The position numbers were made by a program, and so were the translations under genes. A stretch of DNA of 64,000 nucleotides from CAXXOK01 sp963664595 (GTDB lineage: Bacteria; Bacillota; Clostridia; Christensenellales; Aristaeellaceae). Position 1 is the first letter of the stretch. The number at the start of each line of letters is the position of its first letter. This document shows positions 25,319 through 35,141 of this stretch, in pieces. The notes beneath the pieces are model-generated. The model ran no database searches, had not been told where the DNA came from, and worked only from the letters and a program-made list of their open reading frames with translations. The stretch spans positions 310,001-374,000 of the forward strand of contig CAXXOK010000007.1 in the NCBI GenBank assembly GCA_963664595.2, read 5' to 3'.

Positions 25319-27190
25319 ATGTCCGGTGAACTGGCCTATAAAATTTCCATGCTCCCCGACAGCCCCGGTTGTTATCTGATGAAAAGCCAGGGGCAAATTT
25401 TGTATATCGGAAAAGCAAAAAACCTGAAGAACCGCGTGCGGCAGTATTTCCATTCGCCGGAGGGCCATACGCCCAAGGTGCGCGCCATGGTGGAGCGGGT
25501 GGACGACTTTGATATCCTGCTGTGCCGAACCAACTTTGAAGCGCTGACGCTGGAAAGCAACCTGATCAAAAAGCACCGTCCGTTCTACAACATCCTCCTC
25601 AAGGACGACAAGCATTATCCCTATCTTTGCTACGATCCCCAGGAGATGTTCCCCCGGCTTGTCATCTCCAGAACGTATAACGCAAGTGACGGGCGCAAGT
25701 ATTTCGGCCCCTATATCGGCGCCACCGCCGTGCGGCAAACGCTGGACGAGCTGGGACGCTATTTCCCCCTGCGCCGCTGCGCGCTCCGGTTTCCGCTTAA
25801 AAGCCCGCACCGGCCCTGCGTTTACTATGCCACGGGGCAGTGCCACGCGCCCTGCGCGGGCCTGATCACCCCCGAGGCCTATGATGAAATTCTCCGCAGC
25901 TCCGTCGCGTTTCTGGGCGGCGATACCGGGCCCGTGCTCCAGGCGCTCCGCCGCAGCATGGACCAGGCCGCCCAGGCCCTGGAATATGAGCAGGCCGCCA
26001 TGTACCGCGATAAGATTGCCGATGTGCAATCTATCGCCGAACACCAGCTTGCCATCCAAACCCGCTCGGTTGAGCAGGATATCATCGCCGTGGCCTCGGA
26101 CGAGGTGGATGCGATCGTGCAGCTTGTGCACATCCATCACGGGCGCATGGAGGACGGCCAGCATTTTCTGTTGGATAACCAGGGCGGCACAGACGCGGGA
26201 GAGATCCTGTCCGGCTTTCTGCCCCAGTATTATGCGCAGGACCGTATGATCCCGCGCGAGGTGCTGTTGCAGGCCGAGCCGGAGGACACCGAGGAGCTGG
26301 AAATGCTCCTGCGCGAGCGGCGGGGCGCGGCGGTGACGCTGCACACCCCCCAGCGCGGCGAAAAGCGCAGGCTGGTGGACATTGCCCAGAAAAACGCCGA
26401 GGACGCGCTCATCAAACACCAGCAAAGCAAGCAGATCAAGTTTCAGCGCACCACGCAGGCTATGCGGGAGCTCATGGACGCGCTCTCGCTCCCCGCGCTG
26501 CCGCGCCGCATTGAGGGCTACGATATCTCCAACACCCAAGGCAACCTGTCCGTCGGCTCGATGGTCGTGTTTGAGCAGGGAATGCCCAGCAAAAAGCAGT
26601 ACCGTCATTTCCGCATCAAAACCGTGGAGGGCGCCAACGATTTCGCCTCCATGGAAGAGGTGCTCCGCCGCCGCTTTACCCATGGTCTGGAGGAGCGCAG
26701 GGAGCGGGAGGAAAAGAACCTGCCGTTTGAAGAAGGCCGCTTTTCCAGCTTCCCTGATATGATTTTGATTGACGGCGGTCCCCAGCAGCTCCTCTTTGCC
26801 CGTCGCGCGATGCTGGACTGCGGCGTGAACCTGCCGATGTTCGGGTTGGCCAAGCGAAACGAGGAGCTGTATCTGCCGGACCGAGAGGACCCCATTGTGC
26901 TGGATAAGCGCAGCCAGGGACTGCACCTGCTGCAGCGCGTGCGCGACGAGGCCCACCGTTTCGGCATCACGCACCACCGCGCGCTGCGCAGCAAGGCGGG
27001 GCTGCAAAGCGAGCTCAGCGCCATCCCCGGCATCGGCGAAAAGCGCAGAACCGCCCTGCTGAGAGCCTTTCAAAGCGTGAATGCCATATTGGAAGCCGAT
27101 CTGGAAGCTCTGCTGCGTGTAGAGGGCATGACGAAGCCCGCGGCGCAGGCAATCCTTACTTATAGTCACAAAAGAAAAAAGAACGAGTAG
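25319..27190 (+). CDS. uvrC: excinuclease ABC subunit C
   Basis: UvrC (623 aa) makes both incisions in nucleotide excision repair after UvrA-UvrB damage loading. Domain order: GIY-YIG nuclease at about 11-90 (SPGCYLMKSQGQILYIGKAK), a cysteine-bearing linker (CVYYATGQCHAPC), the UVR motif that binds UvrB (about 210-240), the RNase H-like nuclease with DGG in LIDGGPQQL, and a helix-hairpin-helix pair at the C-terminus (AIPGIGEKRRTALL). Full length. uvrA and uvrB are not in the window. Confidence 0.97.
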   Translation: MSGELAYKISMLPDSPGCYLMKSQGQILYIGKAKNLKNRVRQYFHSPEGHTPKVRAMVERVDDFDILLCRTNFEALTLESNLIKKHRPFYNILLKDDKHYPYLCYDPQEMFPRLVISRTYNASDGRKYFGPYIGATAVRQTLDELGRYFPLRRCALRFPLKSPHRPCVYYATGQCHAPCAGLITPEAYDEILRSSVAFLGGDTGPVLQALRRSMDQAAQALEYEQAAMYRDKIADVQSIAEHQLAIQTRSVEQDIIAVASDEVDAIVQLVHIHHGRMEDGQHFLLDNQGGTDAGEILSGFLPQYYAQDRMIPREVLLQAEPEDTEELEMLLRERRGAAVTLHTPQRGEKRRLVDIAQKNAEDALIKHQQSKQIKFQRTTQAMRELMDALSLPALPRRIEGYDISNTQGNLSVGSMVVFEQGMPSKKQYRHFRIKTVEGANDFASMEEVLRRRFTHGLEERREREEKNLPFEEGRFSSFPDMILIDGGPQQLLFARRAMLDCGVNLPMFGLAKRNEELYLPDREDPIVLDKRSQGLHLLQRVRDEAHRFGITHHRALRSKAGLQSELSAIPGIGEKRRTALLRAFQSVNAILEADLEALLRVEGMTKPAAQAILTYSHKRKKNE

Positions 27191-27267
27191 CGCCTTCCTT
27201 CCTTAAAAAACCATGCTATACTATATGCGCATTATATGAGGCGCTTCCGCGCCGGAAAGGACCGCCC

Positions 27268-28641
27268 TTGCCCAAGGAAAAGAGCGTTTATGTCTGTTCC
27301 GCCTGCGGCTATCAGGCCCCGCGCTGGCTTGGCTGCTGTCCTGATTGCAGCGCCTGGAACACTTTTGAGGAGCAAACGGCATCTGCTTCCCAGGCCATGG
27401 GGAAAACCGCCGAAAAGGCGGCCCGTTTCCGTATGCCCTCCGCCGACGCCACACTGCTGCGGGATGTGGATGAAGCCCGTGAAACACGCGTGCCCACCGG
27501 CAACGAGGAGCTGGACCGGGTGCTGGGCGGCGGGCTGGTGGAAGGCGGCGTTACGCTGCTGGGCGGCGATCCCGGCGTAGGTAAATCCACACTGCTATTG
27601 CAGGTGGCGGCCGAGCTCAGCGCCCACCAAACCGTATTATACGTCAGCGGCGAGGAAAGCATCCGGCAGATCAAAATGCGGGCCGGACGCCTGGAAATCA
27701 AACAGGACAAGCTGTATGTGCTGGCAGAAAACGGCGTGGAATCGATTTTGGAAAAGTGCGAAACCCTCAGCCCCGACGTGCTCGTGATCGACAGCATTCA
27801 AACCATGGTCTCGGCGGACAGCGCCAGCGCCCCCGGCAGCGTGTCGCAGGTGCGCCAAAGCGCATCCGCCATCATCCGCCACGCCAAAACCAGCGGGGTA
27901 TCGGTGTTTCTGGTCGGGCATGTTACCAAGGACGGTTCTCTGGCGGGGCCCCGGGTGCTGGAGCACATGGTGGATACCGTGCTCAGCTTTGAGGGTGACC
28001 GCCAGCACGAATACCGGCTGCTGCGGGCGGTGAAAAACCGCTTTGGCAGCGTAAACGAGCTGGGTGTGTTTGAAATGCGGCAAACAGGCATGTTTCCCGT
28101 GCCCAATCCCAGCGAAACACTGTTGTCCCAACGCGCGCGGGGCGCCAGCGGAAGCATCGTGTTCTGCACCATGCGCGGCAGCCGCCCCATCCTGTGCGAT
28201 TTGCAGGCGCTGGCATCCCACAGCTTTTACAATATGCCCAAGCGTACCGTGGGCGGCATGGATTCTGGACGTATAGCGCTGCTGCTGGCCGTTATGGAAA
28301 AACGAGCCGGGAAGAAATTGTATGATCAGGACGTTTATGTAAATGTTGCCGGAGGGTTGGAGTTGGACGACCCTGCCGCCGATCTGGCGGTTTGCCTTGC
28401 CGTGGCCTCCAGCCTGGAAAACTTTGCCCTTTCCCCCAAGCTGTGCGTCATGGGCGAAATCGGCCTGTGCGGAGAGGTGCGCCCCATCGCCAACGCCGAA
28501 CGCCGCGTGGCCGAGTGCATGCGGCTGGGCTTTACGGAGATTATCCTGCCCAAACAGAACCTGAAAAATCTTACACCGGTCGCGCATGCGTCCGTTACAG
28601 GCGTTGATACGCTGATGCAGGCCATTGCCGTCATCCACTGA
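27268..28641 (+). CDS. radA: DNA repair protein RadA/Sms
   Basis: RadA (457 aa) is a RecA-like helicase that helps process recombination intermediates. It has the N-terminal C4 zinc finger (CSACGYQAPRWLGCCPDC, 10-27), Walker A GGDPGVGKST (99-108), the RadA-specific KNRFG motif near residue 255, and a C-terminal Lon-like domain. The start is TTG with GGAAAGGA upstream. yacL follows directly; disA, which separates radA and yacL in many Gram-positives, is absent here. Confidence 0.96.
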   Translation: MPKEKSVYVCSACGYQAPRWLGCCPDCSAWNTFEEQTASASQAMGKTAEKAARFRMPSADATLLRDVDEARETRVPTGNEELDRVLGGGLVEGGVTLLGGDPGVGKSTLLLQVAAELSAHQTVLYVSGEESIRQIKMRAGRLEIKQDKLYVLAENGVESILEKCETLSPDVLVIDSIQTMVSADSASAPGSVSQVRQSASAIIRHAKTSGVSVFLVGHVTKDGSLAGPRVLEHMVDTVLSFEGDRQHEYRLLRAVKNRFGSVNELGVFEMRQTGMFPVPNPSETLLSQRARGASGSIVFCTMRGSRPILCDLQALASHSFYNMPKRTVGGMDSGRIALLLAVMEKRAGKKLYDQDVYVNVAGGLELDDPAADLAVCLAVASSLENFALSPKLCVMGEIGLCGEVRPIANAERRVAECMRLGFTEIILPKQNLKNLTPVAHASVTGVDTLMQAIAVIH

Positions 28642-28666
28642 AAGCCATCTGGAAGGGAATAACGAG

Positions 28667-29842
28667 ATGAAAAAAACCCGATCAATTGGTCAAATGCTCC
28701 GCGCTCTCATCACGCTGGCAGGCGCGGGAATCGGCGCGTTGGTCGCCACCATGGCAAAGCCCTTTCTGCAAAGCGCCTATCCTCATGTTTTTCTTGGGCC
28801 GGACAGCCTGTTTTTTCTGTATATCGTCCTTTGTCTGATCGGCGCTGTGTTTTTATTTGCGTTGTCCAACACCATCATGGAGCGGGTCATGCACCTGAGC
28901 GGAAAAATCGAACGCCGATGGTCAAGCATGCCCACGCGGCAGATTTTGCTTTCCTCCGTCGGGCTGATTTTAGGGCTTATCGTGGCGGCGCTGATCCATC
29001 TGCTGATCCTGTCCATGGGCTCCAGCCTGCTGACCGTTTCCATCAGCGCCATTGTGTATGTGGTACTGGGCACCATGGGTATGCGCATCGGCTATGCGCG
29101 CTATACCTCCAAGCCCTTTTCCAGACGCGGCCGCAAGCACCGCAACACTCTGGACATCATCCTGGATGAAACCATCGCCGAGGACGAGGACGAGCCGGAG
29201 GATACCCTGCCCGAACCGCCCTCCGCCATTCCGGCCAAAGTGCTGGACACCTCCGTGCTCATTGACGGCCGCATTCTGGATATTACGGATACCGGCTTTC
29301 TGGAGGGCGATCTGATTGTGGCCGAGTTTGTACTGGACGAGCTCCGCCATATCGCCGATAGCGCCGATTCCCTCAAGCGCACGCGCGGCCGCCGGGGGTT
29401 GGATATTGTGAAACAGCTGCAAAACAGGCTGGGCAGCCGCGTGGTGATCCACAGCTGCGAGCGTGCCGACAACACCGAGGTGGACGTCCGGCTGCTCAAG
29501 CTCTGCCGCGAGCTGGGCGGCGTGGTGGTGACCAATGATTATAACCTCAACAAGGTGGCCCGCATCAGCGGCGTAAAGGCGCTCAACATCAACGATCTCG
29601 CCAACGCCCTCAAGCCCATGCTGGCATCGGGCGAAGAGATTACGGTGGAAATCGTGCGCGAAGGCAAGGAGACCGGCCAGGGCGTGGCCTACCTGGACGA
29701 CGGTACGATGATCGTGGTGGATCATGCCCGGACACTGATCGGGCAAAAGACCGATATCGTCGTGACAACGGTACTGCAAACCAGCGCCGGACGTATGATT
29801 TTTGCATCCCTCAAGGACAACGCAACCGGAAAGGAAGCCTGA
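28667..29842 (+). CDS. PIN/TRAM domain membrane protein, YacL-like
   Basis: A 391-residue protein with four N-terminal membrane helices (to about residue 145), a linker rich in acidic residues (DETIAEDEDEPEDTLPEPP), a PIN nuclease domain with acidic residues in VLDTSVLIDGRILDI, LDELRHIADS and VVTNDYNL, and a C-terminal TRAM domain (GEEITVEIVREGKETGQGVAYLDDGTMIVV). PIN domains are metal-dependent RNases; YacL's target is unknown. The ATG at 28667 follows GGAAGGG. Confidence 0.9.
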   Translation: MKKTRSIGQMLRALITLAGAGIGALVATMAKPFLQSAYPHVFLGPDSLFFLYIVLCLIGAVFLFALSNTIMERVMHLSGKIERRWSSMPTRQILLSSVGLILGLIVAALIHLLILSMGSSLLTVSISAIVYVVLGTMGMRIGYARYTSKPFSRRGRKHRNTLDIILDETIAEDEDEPEDTLPEPPSAIPAKVLDTSVLIDGRILDITDTGFLEGDLIVAEFVLDELRHIADSADSLKRTRGRRGLDIVKQLQNRLGSRVVIHSCERADNTEVDVRLLKLCRELGGVVVTNDYNLNKVARISGVKALNINDLANALKPMLASGEEITVEIVREGKETGQGVAYLDDGTMIVVDHARTLIGQKTDIVVTTVLQTSAGRMIFASLKDNATGKEA

Positions 29843-29844
29843 TC

Positions 29845-30918
29845 GTGATACTGTTCCAAAGCGATTATCAGGAAGCCGCGGACGCCAGAGTACTGCAAGC
29901 GCTGCAAGAAGCTGGTTCCCGGCAAATGCCAGGCTATGGCGACGACACCCTCACCCCGCAGGTAAAACAGCAGATCCGCACCCTATGCCAGGCCCCCGAC
30001 GCTGACGTACACTTTTTTGTCGGCGGCACCCAGATCAACCTCACCGTGATCGCCGCGGCACTGCGGCCGATGGAGGGCGTCATCAGCTCCGATCTTGGCC
30101 ACATCAACGTGCACGAAACCGGCGCCATCGAAGCTACCGGCCACAAGGTGCTCACGCTTGCAAGCACAGACGGCAAGATAACCGCCCGGCAGATCCAAAC
30201 CCTATATAACGAGCACATCAACGACGCGACCCATGAGCATATGGTGCGTCCCGGCATGATCTACCTGAGCCACCCCACGGAGCTTGGCACGCTGTATTCG
30301 CGCGCCGAGCTGGACGCGATCCACGCCACCGCCGTGGCCTGCGGGCTGCGCCTGTATATCGACGGCGCGCGGCTTGCCTACGGTATGGCGGCGGAAGAAA
30401 CCGTCGATCTTCCCTATCTGGCAAGCATCTGCGACGCGTTTTCGATCGGCGGCACCAAATGCGGCGCCCTGTTTGGCGAGGCGCTTGTGCTGGACCGGGC
30501 CGAGCATTGGCCGTATTTCCGCTACGCCATCAAGCAGCGCGGCGCGCTGCTGGCCAAGGGATGGCTGTTGGCCCTCCAGTTCCAGGTGCTGATGACAGAC
30601 GGTTATTATACGGCGCTTGGCAAGCATGCCAACCAGAACGCGCAGCGAATCAAGCGGGCGTTTCTGGACAAGGGGTATCCCCTGCTGTGCGATACCGCCG
30701 CCAACCAGATCTTCCCCATTCTGCCCAACGATATTTTGAAAAAACTGGAAGAAACATTTGCTTTTGCTTTTTGGCAGGCCGTAGGGCCGGACCAAACCGC
30801 CGTCCGTATCTGTGTGAGCGTAACCACGCCGCAGGAAAATGTTACGGCTCTTCTCGGCGCAGTGCAAGCCCTTTCGCCGTCTACAGTCCTTGTTCATGAA
30901 GAAACGGTCGGAAAGTAA
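29845..30918 (+). CDS. threonine aldolase-like PLP enzyme
   Basis: A 357-residue fold-type I PLP enzyme of the low-specificity threonine aldolase/beta-eliminating lyase family, which cleaves L-threonine or allo-threonine to glycine and acetaldehyde. The PLP lysine is in SIGGTKCGALFGE; the cofactor Asp is in LYIDGARLAYG, and the ring-stacking histidine is probably in HINVHETGAIEATGHKV. GTG start with AAAGGAAG upstream, 2 bp after yacL. The usual N-terminal FRSDNTAG is replaced by FQSDYQEAAD, so substrate preference may differ. Confidence 0.85.
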   Translation: MILFQSDYQEAADARVLQALQEAGSRQMPGYGDDTLTPQVKQQIRTLCQAPDADVHFFVGGTQINLTVIAAALRPMEGVISSDLGHINVHETGAIEATGHKVLTLASTDGKITARQIQTLYNEHINDATHEHMVRPGMIYLSHPTELGTLYSRAELDAIHATAVACGLRLYIDGARLAYGMAAEETVDLPYLASICDAFSIGGTKCGALFGEALVLDRAEHWPYFRYAIKQRGALLAKGWLLALQFQVLMTDGYYTALGKHANQNAQRIKRAFLDKGYPLLCDTAANQIFPILPNDILKKLEETFAFAFWQAVGPDQTAVRICVSVTTPQENVTALLGAVQALSPSTVLVHEETVGK

Positions 30919-30942
30919 TCTATTTTTCGTAAACCATCGAAA

Positions 30943-30959
30943 GATAGTTAAAAACTATC
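30943..30959. repeat. inverted repeat abutting the promoter
   Basis: GATAGTT-aaa-AACTATC ends one base before the -35 box at 30961. It could be an operator for the surface-protein gene or the end of the preceding transcript. Confidence 0.5.
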
Positions 30960-30960
30960 C

Positions 30961-30989
30961 TTGACAATGTAATAATTTTGTAATATTAT
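30961..30989 (+). promoter_or_regulatory. strong promoter of the surface-protein gene
   Basis: TTGACA (30961-30966), 17-bp spacer, TATTAT (30984-30989), in an AT-rich stretch 75 bp before the start. Confidence 0.8.
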
Positions 30990-31064
30990 CAGCCTGAGAG
31001 TTTATCTATTGCTTCATCATGTGATGATGGTGATGAAATCATACGGAAACGGGGAGAAACCAGT

Positions 31065-33683
31065 ATGAAAATTATGGTGCACGGCGGAAATAAACTACGC
31101 AGAGGCATTTCGCTCCTGCTGATTATGAGCATGCTGATCCTCATGCTGCCCACAGTCTCCACGGCGGCAACAAACGGGGTTTACGGCAACTGCACGGTTA
31201 CGGCCAGTAACGTCGTTATCCGGTCAAGCCCTGCAGGATCCAGAACAGGATATTTTGCCCAGAAGGGAACCTATCCCATGATCGGCCCCGTTACCACGGT
31301 GGGCGGCGTAAACTGGTACAATATCCAAACCAGCTATACCGCAGGCTATGTCAGCGGCAACTATGCCACGGCCAGCTACGGTACCGCCGGCATGCCCGCA
31401 ACGAGCAAAACGTATGTGGACATCCTGTATGATACGGTTGTGCTCACCAAGGGCAGCGATCCGGCAAACCCCACGCTTGATGCCTCAACAAGCCTGCCGA
31501 TAACGGTTACCAATCTGAAAGGTACCCTCGTGCAGCTGGTAAACGGTGATTCTCCCTATACCGCGAAAGCCGCAGGCGCTACGGAAGCTTCATCTTTTAT
31601 CAATGTGTATTACAACAATGAAGTTTACCATACCCCCTACGTCAACGCGTTCACCGACGGATTGATGTCGGAAGCAAACCTGGATGATTATATTACCGGC
31701 ATCACCTGGAAACAGACCACGGCCGACCGCCGGGACAGCACTGCGAAAGGCGACTATCTGACACACGCGATGCAGGCCGCCCTGTACGTGCTGGATTATT
31801 ATAACGATTCCATCGACGGTTCCTTCGGCGCTAAAACCTCCACGGCTGTGATTGAGTATAAGAAGGATATGAATAAAGCCTTCGGCTATGGCTGGTCAGA
31901 AAATGACGTAATGGGCAATGTCTGTTACAAGGATCTTTTTGCCCAGGCGCTCGACAGGCTTAACTATCTGCGCACCACAAACGGACTTGGTACTTCCACC
32001 CCCACCACCACGACCACCATGGTCCAAACCACGGTGGAGAACCTGCGTATCCGCAAGTCCTATTCCTCCAGCTCCACCTATATCGGCATGATTCCCGCGA
32101 CCGGAACCATCCTGACCTATACACGAACCTATGTCAGCGGCTCCGTTACCTGGTACTATATCCAGTATAACGGCATCTACGGCTGGGTAATGGGCACCTA
32201 TGTGAACCCTTATACCGCTCCCACCGGCACAACGACTACCACCCCCACAATCACCAATTACGGCAGTGTAACCATCACCAAAAACCTGGTCGCCATCCGT
32301 ACCACCGCCAATGGCTCGCGTACCGGATACCATGTAAACAAAGGTGATGTCTGCACAATGATCGGGCCGGCCGTGGAGGCGGGAAAATATACCTGGTACC
32401 ATATCCGCACCGAGAACGGACGTACGGGCTATGTGCGCGGCGACTGTGCGGATGCCAATTTCGACAGCAGCGCCGGCATGCCGAAAACCACAATGAACTA
32501 TGTACAGTTTTTATACGCCGACATGAAGGCCACGCTGGGCAATACCCCGCCCACAACCAATACGCCGGTGGATATACCCCAGAACACCGTATTGCAGTTG
32601 ACCGGTGCAAGCTATAAGGTAAGCGATGTTGAGTATATCAACGTCTATTACAACAACGACATCTATTACACCCAATATACCAACTCCCTGACCAACGGCC
32701 TGATGACGTCCGATAATCTCAATAACTATATTATCAACACCATTTGGGCACAGGGTCTCCCCAGCGGCAAAGTGGCCGGCAACGGCGCCGCGTACGCTTA
32801 TCATACACGCAGCATCTATGTGCACGCGATCCAGGCCGCACTCTATCAGCTGGGCTTTATGACGGATAAGGATACCTTTGACGGCAGCTTCGGCACGGTA
32901 ACCGCCGCCGCAGTCAAAGCGTTCAAGAAAGCCTATAACTTCACCACCGTTGATGAAATCATCGACACAAGCGACAGCATCACTCTGTTCTTAGCCGCAG
33001 CCGCAGCCCTGAAGGCCAAGCTGATCGCGGCTTCCGCAGACACCGGCGACGGCACCGTTCTTTCCGCGGGTGATTTCGGCACGGTCAACACGGTGAAGAA
33101 GGGCTCCTGGTCTGAAATTGACGGCGGCGCCACCAGCCTGTTCCCCAAAGGCTCCGTAGCGTATGTCATGTCCGTGAAAACCAAGCAGGTATTCCGCCTG
33201 TACCGCTGGTCCGGCGCCAACCATGCCGACTGCGTACCCTATGATACCTCCGATACGGCAACCCTGTGTTCCGTTCTCGGTATGACGTACAATGCCGCTA
33301 CTCCCTCCTCCAGCGAGCTTTCCCAGATCAAGGCGTCCGGCAATCAGGACTGGCCGGACTATACCTGGCCCAAAATGCGCTGGGGCGGTACCACCCTTGC
33401 CAATGCTTATAAAATCCCCGTATGGGTTAACCTGAACGGCACCGTGTACTGTGCCAGTATCTACGTGATCCCGCACGGCTTTACCGGCTCCAGCAGCTTC
33501 TCGCTTTCGAAGCTCAACGGATCGTACTTCTATGAGCGCAACAACACCTACGGCATGCTGTGTGTGCACTTCTACGGCAGCACCACCCACGCCTCGGGCA
33601 AGGTTGATTCTGAGCATAACTCAAACATCAGCTACGCGTACAACCAAGCTGGCTCGTACTTCGGTTCCGGCAAGGTAAAGTAA
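31065..33683 (+). CDS. secreted SH3-like repeat surface protein
   Basis: An 872-residue exported protein. After a signal peptide (about residues 1-35) come three bacterial SH3-like domains (about 38-105, 325-385, 400-470), which in this class bind cell wall. Between and after them is a duplicated module of about 170 residues: MP-x-T-S/T followed by F/INVYYNN, a GLM(S/T)-x-x-NL block, and an IDGSFGAKTSTAV / FDGSFGTVTAAAV unit resembling a peptidoglycan-binding motif. Thr-rich linkers join the domains. The C-terminal ~200 residues end in CVHFYGSTTHASGKVDSEHN, a domain with conserved Cys and His whose function I do not know. Role in wall binding or modification is inferred. Confidence 0.75.
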   Translation: MKIMVHGGNKLRRGISLLLIMSMLILMLPTVSTAATNGVYGNCTVTASNVVIRSSPAGSRTGYFAQKGTYPMIGPVTTVGGVNWYNIQTSYTAGYVSGNYATASYGTAGMPATSKTYVDILYDTVVLTKGSDPANPTLDASTSLPITVTNLKGTLVQLVNGDSPYTAKAAGATEASSFINVYYNNEVYHTPYVNAFTDGLMSEANLDDYITGITWKQTTADRRDSTAKGDYLTHAMQAALYVLDYYNDSIDGSFGAKTSTAVIEYKKDMNKAFGYGWSENDVMGNVCYKDLFAQALDRLNYLRTTNGLGTSTPTTTTTMVQTTVENLRIRKSYSSSSTYIGMIPATGTILTYTRTYVSGSVTWYYIQYNGIYGWVMGTYVNPYTAPTGTTTTTPTITNYGSVTITKNLVAIRTTANGSRTGYHVNKGDVCTMIGPAVEAGKYTWYHIRTENGRTGYVRGDCADANFDSSAGMPKTTMNYVQFLYADMKATLGNTPPTTNTPVDIPQNTVLQLTGASYKVSDVEYINVYYNNDIYYTQYTNSLTNGLMTSDNLNNYIINTIWAQGLPSGKVAGNGAAYAYHTRSIYVHAIQAALYQLGFMTDKDTFDGSFGTVTAAAVKAFKKAYNFTTVDEIIDTSDSITLFLAAAAALKAKLIAASADTGDGTVLSAGDFGTVNTVKKGSWSEIDGGATSLFPKGSVAYVMSVKTKQVFRLYRWSGANHADCVPYDTSDTATLCSVLGMTYNAATPSSSELSQIKASGNQDWPDYTWPKMRWGGTTLANAYKIPVWVNLNGTVYCASIYVIPHGFTGSSSFSLSKLNGSYFYERNNTYGMLCVHFYGSTTHASGKVDSEHNSNISYAYNQAGSYFGSGKVK

Positions 33684-33710
33684 GGGTTCCTCGGGTTTAA
33701 CAGCCAATCA

Positions 33711-33734
33711 AAGCCCCGCAGCAATGCGGGGCTT
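33711..33734 (+). terminator. terminator hairpin, first (left) copy
   Basis: A 10-bp perfect stem with a GCAA loop, but followed by CTGGCTGTC instead of a T-tract. A second copy with one base change and a real T-tract is at 35251-35280, on the other side of the repeat element. Confidence 0.7.
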
Positions 33735-33744
33735 CTGGCTGTCA

Positions 33745-33818
33745 AAAAAGAAGGGTCCAGGGCTGAAAGTCCTGGTCAGGGTGCAGGGGTGAAACCCTTG
33801 CCGGGGATTGGGGTGGAA
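33745..33818 (+). repeat. 173-bp structured repeat, copy A, left part
   Basis: The first 74 bp of the repeat also present intact at 50216-50388. Hairpins visible are CCAGG/CCTGG and CAGGG/CCCTTG. It ends in TGGAA, where an IS481-type element has inserted; the right 99 bp resume at 35147. Confidence 0.9.
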
Positions 33819-35141
33819 TGTCAAGCCCAACATAGTTTACACATTGTCCGAGGACATAGTTTACAACTTTTCAGTCAAGCGGGGATCGCCCTCTGCCAAA
33901 TAGCATGTGCGGGATACCATTTTCTTTTCCCTCAAATCTATCCGTCCGATCCGGAATTGTCGATAGAGCAGATTTACAAAACCATCTATCGATGAGGGCT
34001 TTACCGCAATACACTTGCCCCCGAACGAACAGCTGAGAAAGTAACGCTCTCCTCCATAGTGGATATACCCTTTCTTCTTAACCTCACGCAATTCACATTC
34101 CGTTCCATATTCCCAGTCCGTTATTCTCTCAGGGAAAACGCGCGTGCTTGCCTGATAGTGCTCTGCCGGAGCATCCAGCCCCAGCGCATGATGCGGCCGC
34201 TTCTGATTGTAAAACTCCCGGTATTCCGTCCGCTGGCGGTCGGCATCAATTAGGTCGTACGGCACGTGATACTGTAGCCTTTCATCCTTGTAGGACCGGT
34301 TGAATTTCTCCGCTTTCCCCTGAGTCTGGGGATGATGCGGACGAATATGAATAGTCAGGATACCAAGCTCCATTAACCAGACCTCAAACGGGGTATATCC
34401 GCCGCTGTAATTTGTTCCCCAGGGGTTTCCGTTATCGCAAAGCAGCATCTGCGGTAATCCGTATTCCTTGAAAACCTTACGAAAACTCTCTTCTACGCCT
34501 TTGTGCTGTTCATTTGCTTTCGCATCGGCACACAGGCAGAACCGGCTGTGATCGTCGATGATCGACAAGGGGTGGCAACGTTCTCCGTTTTGCATCGCGA
34601 AGTTACCCTTGAAGTCGGTCTGCCACAGGATGTTCGGGGCTTCTTTTTCAAACCGTTTACATCGCGCAGCAGCCTGGCTTGCTTCCCGTGTGATGAGGTG
34701 ATTGCGTTTCAGCACGGCATTGACGGTGCTGACACAGGGCAGCTTCGTATAGCCCTGGTTGCTTAGCATCCGATGGATCTTTTTGGCGCCGATCGCAGGT
34801 TCTTTCTGTCTCGCTTCTACAATTATGGCTTCAGTCTCTGCGCTGAGCTTATTCGGGGTGTGGAACGGCGCCTTGCTTCGGTCCCTCATCCCTTCTCCGG
34901 CTTGATGCCGTTTGATCCACTTGTCTCCTGTTGGCCTGCTTATTCCGTATTCACGGCACAGAGCGCTCTTGTTCTTCTCCCCGGCCAGCGCTCTTTTGAC
35001 AAACTCAGCCCGATTCATTTCCACAGTTCTCTCTTCCCAAGGCATGGCCACCAATCCCTTGCGTTTTCATGCCTCTATTTTATTCGAAAACTGTAAATCA
35101 TGTCCTCGGACTTTCTGTAAACCATGTTACTAGTCTATACA
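33819..35141 (-). mobile_element. IS481-type insertion sequence, complete
   Basis: A 1323-bp element with one transposase gene. Both ends begin TGT, and the imperfect terminal repeats share AACAT-G/A-GTTTACA and, further in, the 12-mer GTCCGAGGACAT (33846-33857; reverse complement at 35100-35111). It is flanked by the 5-bp direct repeat TGGAA (33814-33818, 35142-35146). The intact repeat copy at 50216 has a single TGGAA at the matching place, which fixes both the borders and the target duplication. Confidence 0.9.
33861..35045 (-). CDS. IS481-family transposase
   Basis: A DDE transposase of about 394 residues. An N-terminal helix-turn-helix (KSALCREYGISRPTGDKWI) is followed by the rve integrase core with Asp in WQTDFKGNF, Asp in LLCDNGNPWG and Glu in GKAEKFNRSYK. 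The C-terminal part is full length and there is no frameshift, so it may be active. The ATG at 35045 is preferred to the TTG three codons upstream. Confidence 0.92.
   Translation of the reverse strand: MPWEERTVEMNRAEFVKRALAGEKNKSALCREYGISRPTGDKWIKRHQAGEGMRDRSKAPFHTPNKLSAETEAIIVEARQKEPAIGAKKIHRMLSNQGYTKLPCVSTVNAVLKRNHLITREASQAAARCKRFEKEAPNILWQTDFKGNFAMQNGERCHPLSIIDDHSRFCLCADAKANEQHKGVEESFRKVFKEYGLPQMLLCDNGNPWGTNYSGGYTPFEVWLMELGILTIHIRPHHPQTQGKAEKFNRSYKDERLQYHVPYDLIDADRQRTEYREFYNQKRPHHALGLDAPAEHYQASTRVFPERITDWEYGTECELREVKKKGYIHYGGERYFLSCSFGGKCIAVKPSSIDGFVNLLYRQFRIGRIDLREKKMVSRTCYLAEGDPRLTEKL

Noticed and set aside
25274..27169. Open frame of 631 codons on the minus strand opposite uvrC
   Set aside because: UvrC domains are complete on plus; the antisense product has no family features.
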